Assembly (NCBI GenBank): GCA_023150875.1
Contig: JAKLKC010000065.1
Coordinates: forward strand, 1 to 32,588
Source of the DNA: Myxococcota bacterium
GTDB lineage: Bacteria > Myxococcota_A > UBA796 > UBA9615 > JAKLKC01
Direction of reading: 5' to 3'
DNA: 32,588 bases
Part shown: one piece after another, positions 32,436-32,588 of the stretch
Numbering within the stretch: the first letter of the stretch is position 1
How the letters are laid out: each line of letters opens with the position of its first letter
Program-made: the position numbers and the translations under genes
Notes under the pieces: generated by a model
Seen by the model: only the letters and a program-made list of their open reading frames with translations
Databases searched by the model: none
Told to the model about the DNA's origin: nothing

Positions 32436-32588
32436 GTGTCTAGCGGCTGTTGGGAGAACTGGCCGGGGCCGCGATCCTGACGGGGCACCGTCGCGGCAAC
32501 CGCATCAACTACCGATCCCGACATCCGGCATTGCTCGGGCGCCTAGTACGTCGTTCCGAAGGTTCCTCCCCAGTTTCTCCGTTCCCAG
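32436..32588 (+). pseudogene. Possible fragment of a winged-helix regulator, running off the window
   Basis: The frame reads ASASV, a TAG stop, then RLLGELAGAAILTGHRRGNR and INYRSRHPALLGRLVRR. The part after the stop resembles the wing of ArsR/MarR-like proteins (L-x-ELxxAGLL, RRxGNRxxYR). A single base change at the TAG (TCG to TAG) would restore a typical SVSRLLGEL helix. No start codon is found upstream in this frame. It may be a remnant or a coincidence; the right end lies outside the window. Confidence 0.3.

Noticed and set aside
32333-32524. Minus-strand 63-codon frame near the right end
   Set aside because: Composition is random-like and it has no start signals. The plus strand shows better similarity to a known fold.

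Overview
The window is a very GC-rich bacterial segment with about 26 recognisable protein genes, no RNA genes that I can see, and several repeat-rich gaps. Asp-rich linkers behind lipoprotein signals, a MopE-type Asp/Cys metal-binding protein, an S74-like chaperone domain on a lipoprotein and many exported proteins of unknown role suggest Myxococcota or a related former deltaproteobacterium. This is inference from style, not proof.

Left part (1-9800): a 68-bp direct repeat pair, a lipoprotein with an S74-like C-terminus, a long SufS/NifS-type class V aminotransferase, an Asp-linker lipoprotein with beta-rich repeats, and a translationally coupled pair made of an exported GH94-like lipoprotein and a DUF445 membrane protein. 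A gap of about 700 bp (8840-9570) follows, packed with four kinds of intergenic repeat, and then a small Cys-rich protein.

Middle part (9804-19902): a DUF302 gene coupled to a dihydrolipoamide-dehydrogenase-like flavoprotein, divergent from an ECF sigma factor; a decayed lamin-tail-domain (LTD) gene; two exported proteins with Asp-rich or MopE-like repeats; and a compact minus-strand operon of DUF2252 lipoprotein, predicted outer-membrane barrel (broken by a one-base frameshift), LTD lipoprotein and PafA-like phosphatase. The LTD copy at 12255-12500 is a pseudogene of the LTD gene in this operon. The operon looks like an exported, possibly phosphorus-related surface system.

Right part (20113-32273): a defence-rich region. 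It holds a PD-(D/E)XK protein, a Type III-like mod-res pair, an AbiEi/AbiEii toxin-antitoxin operon with a palindromic operator and imperfect direct repeats of about 86 bp on both sides, and an XRE-ImmA/IrrE metalloprotease followed by a PIN-domain protein, with a consensus -10 box and a perfect palindrome over the predicted start site. Housekeeping-like or unknown genes (a VOC protein and two hypotheticals) lie between. The extreme right end carries what looks like a fragment of a winged-helix regulator.

A recurring mechanical feature is the four-base GTGA stop/start overlap, found at all five coupled gene pairs.
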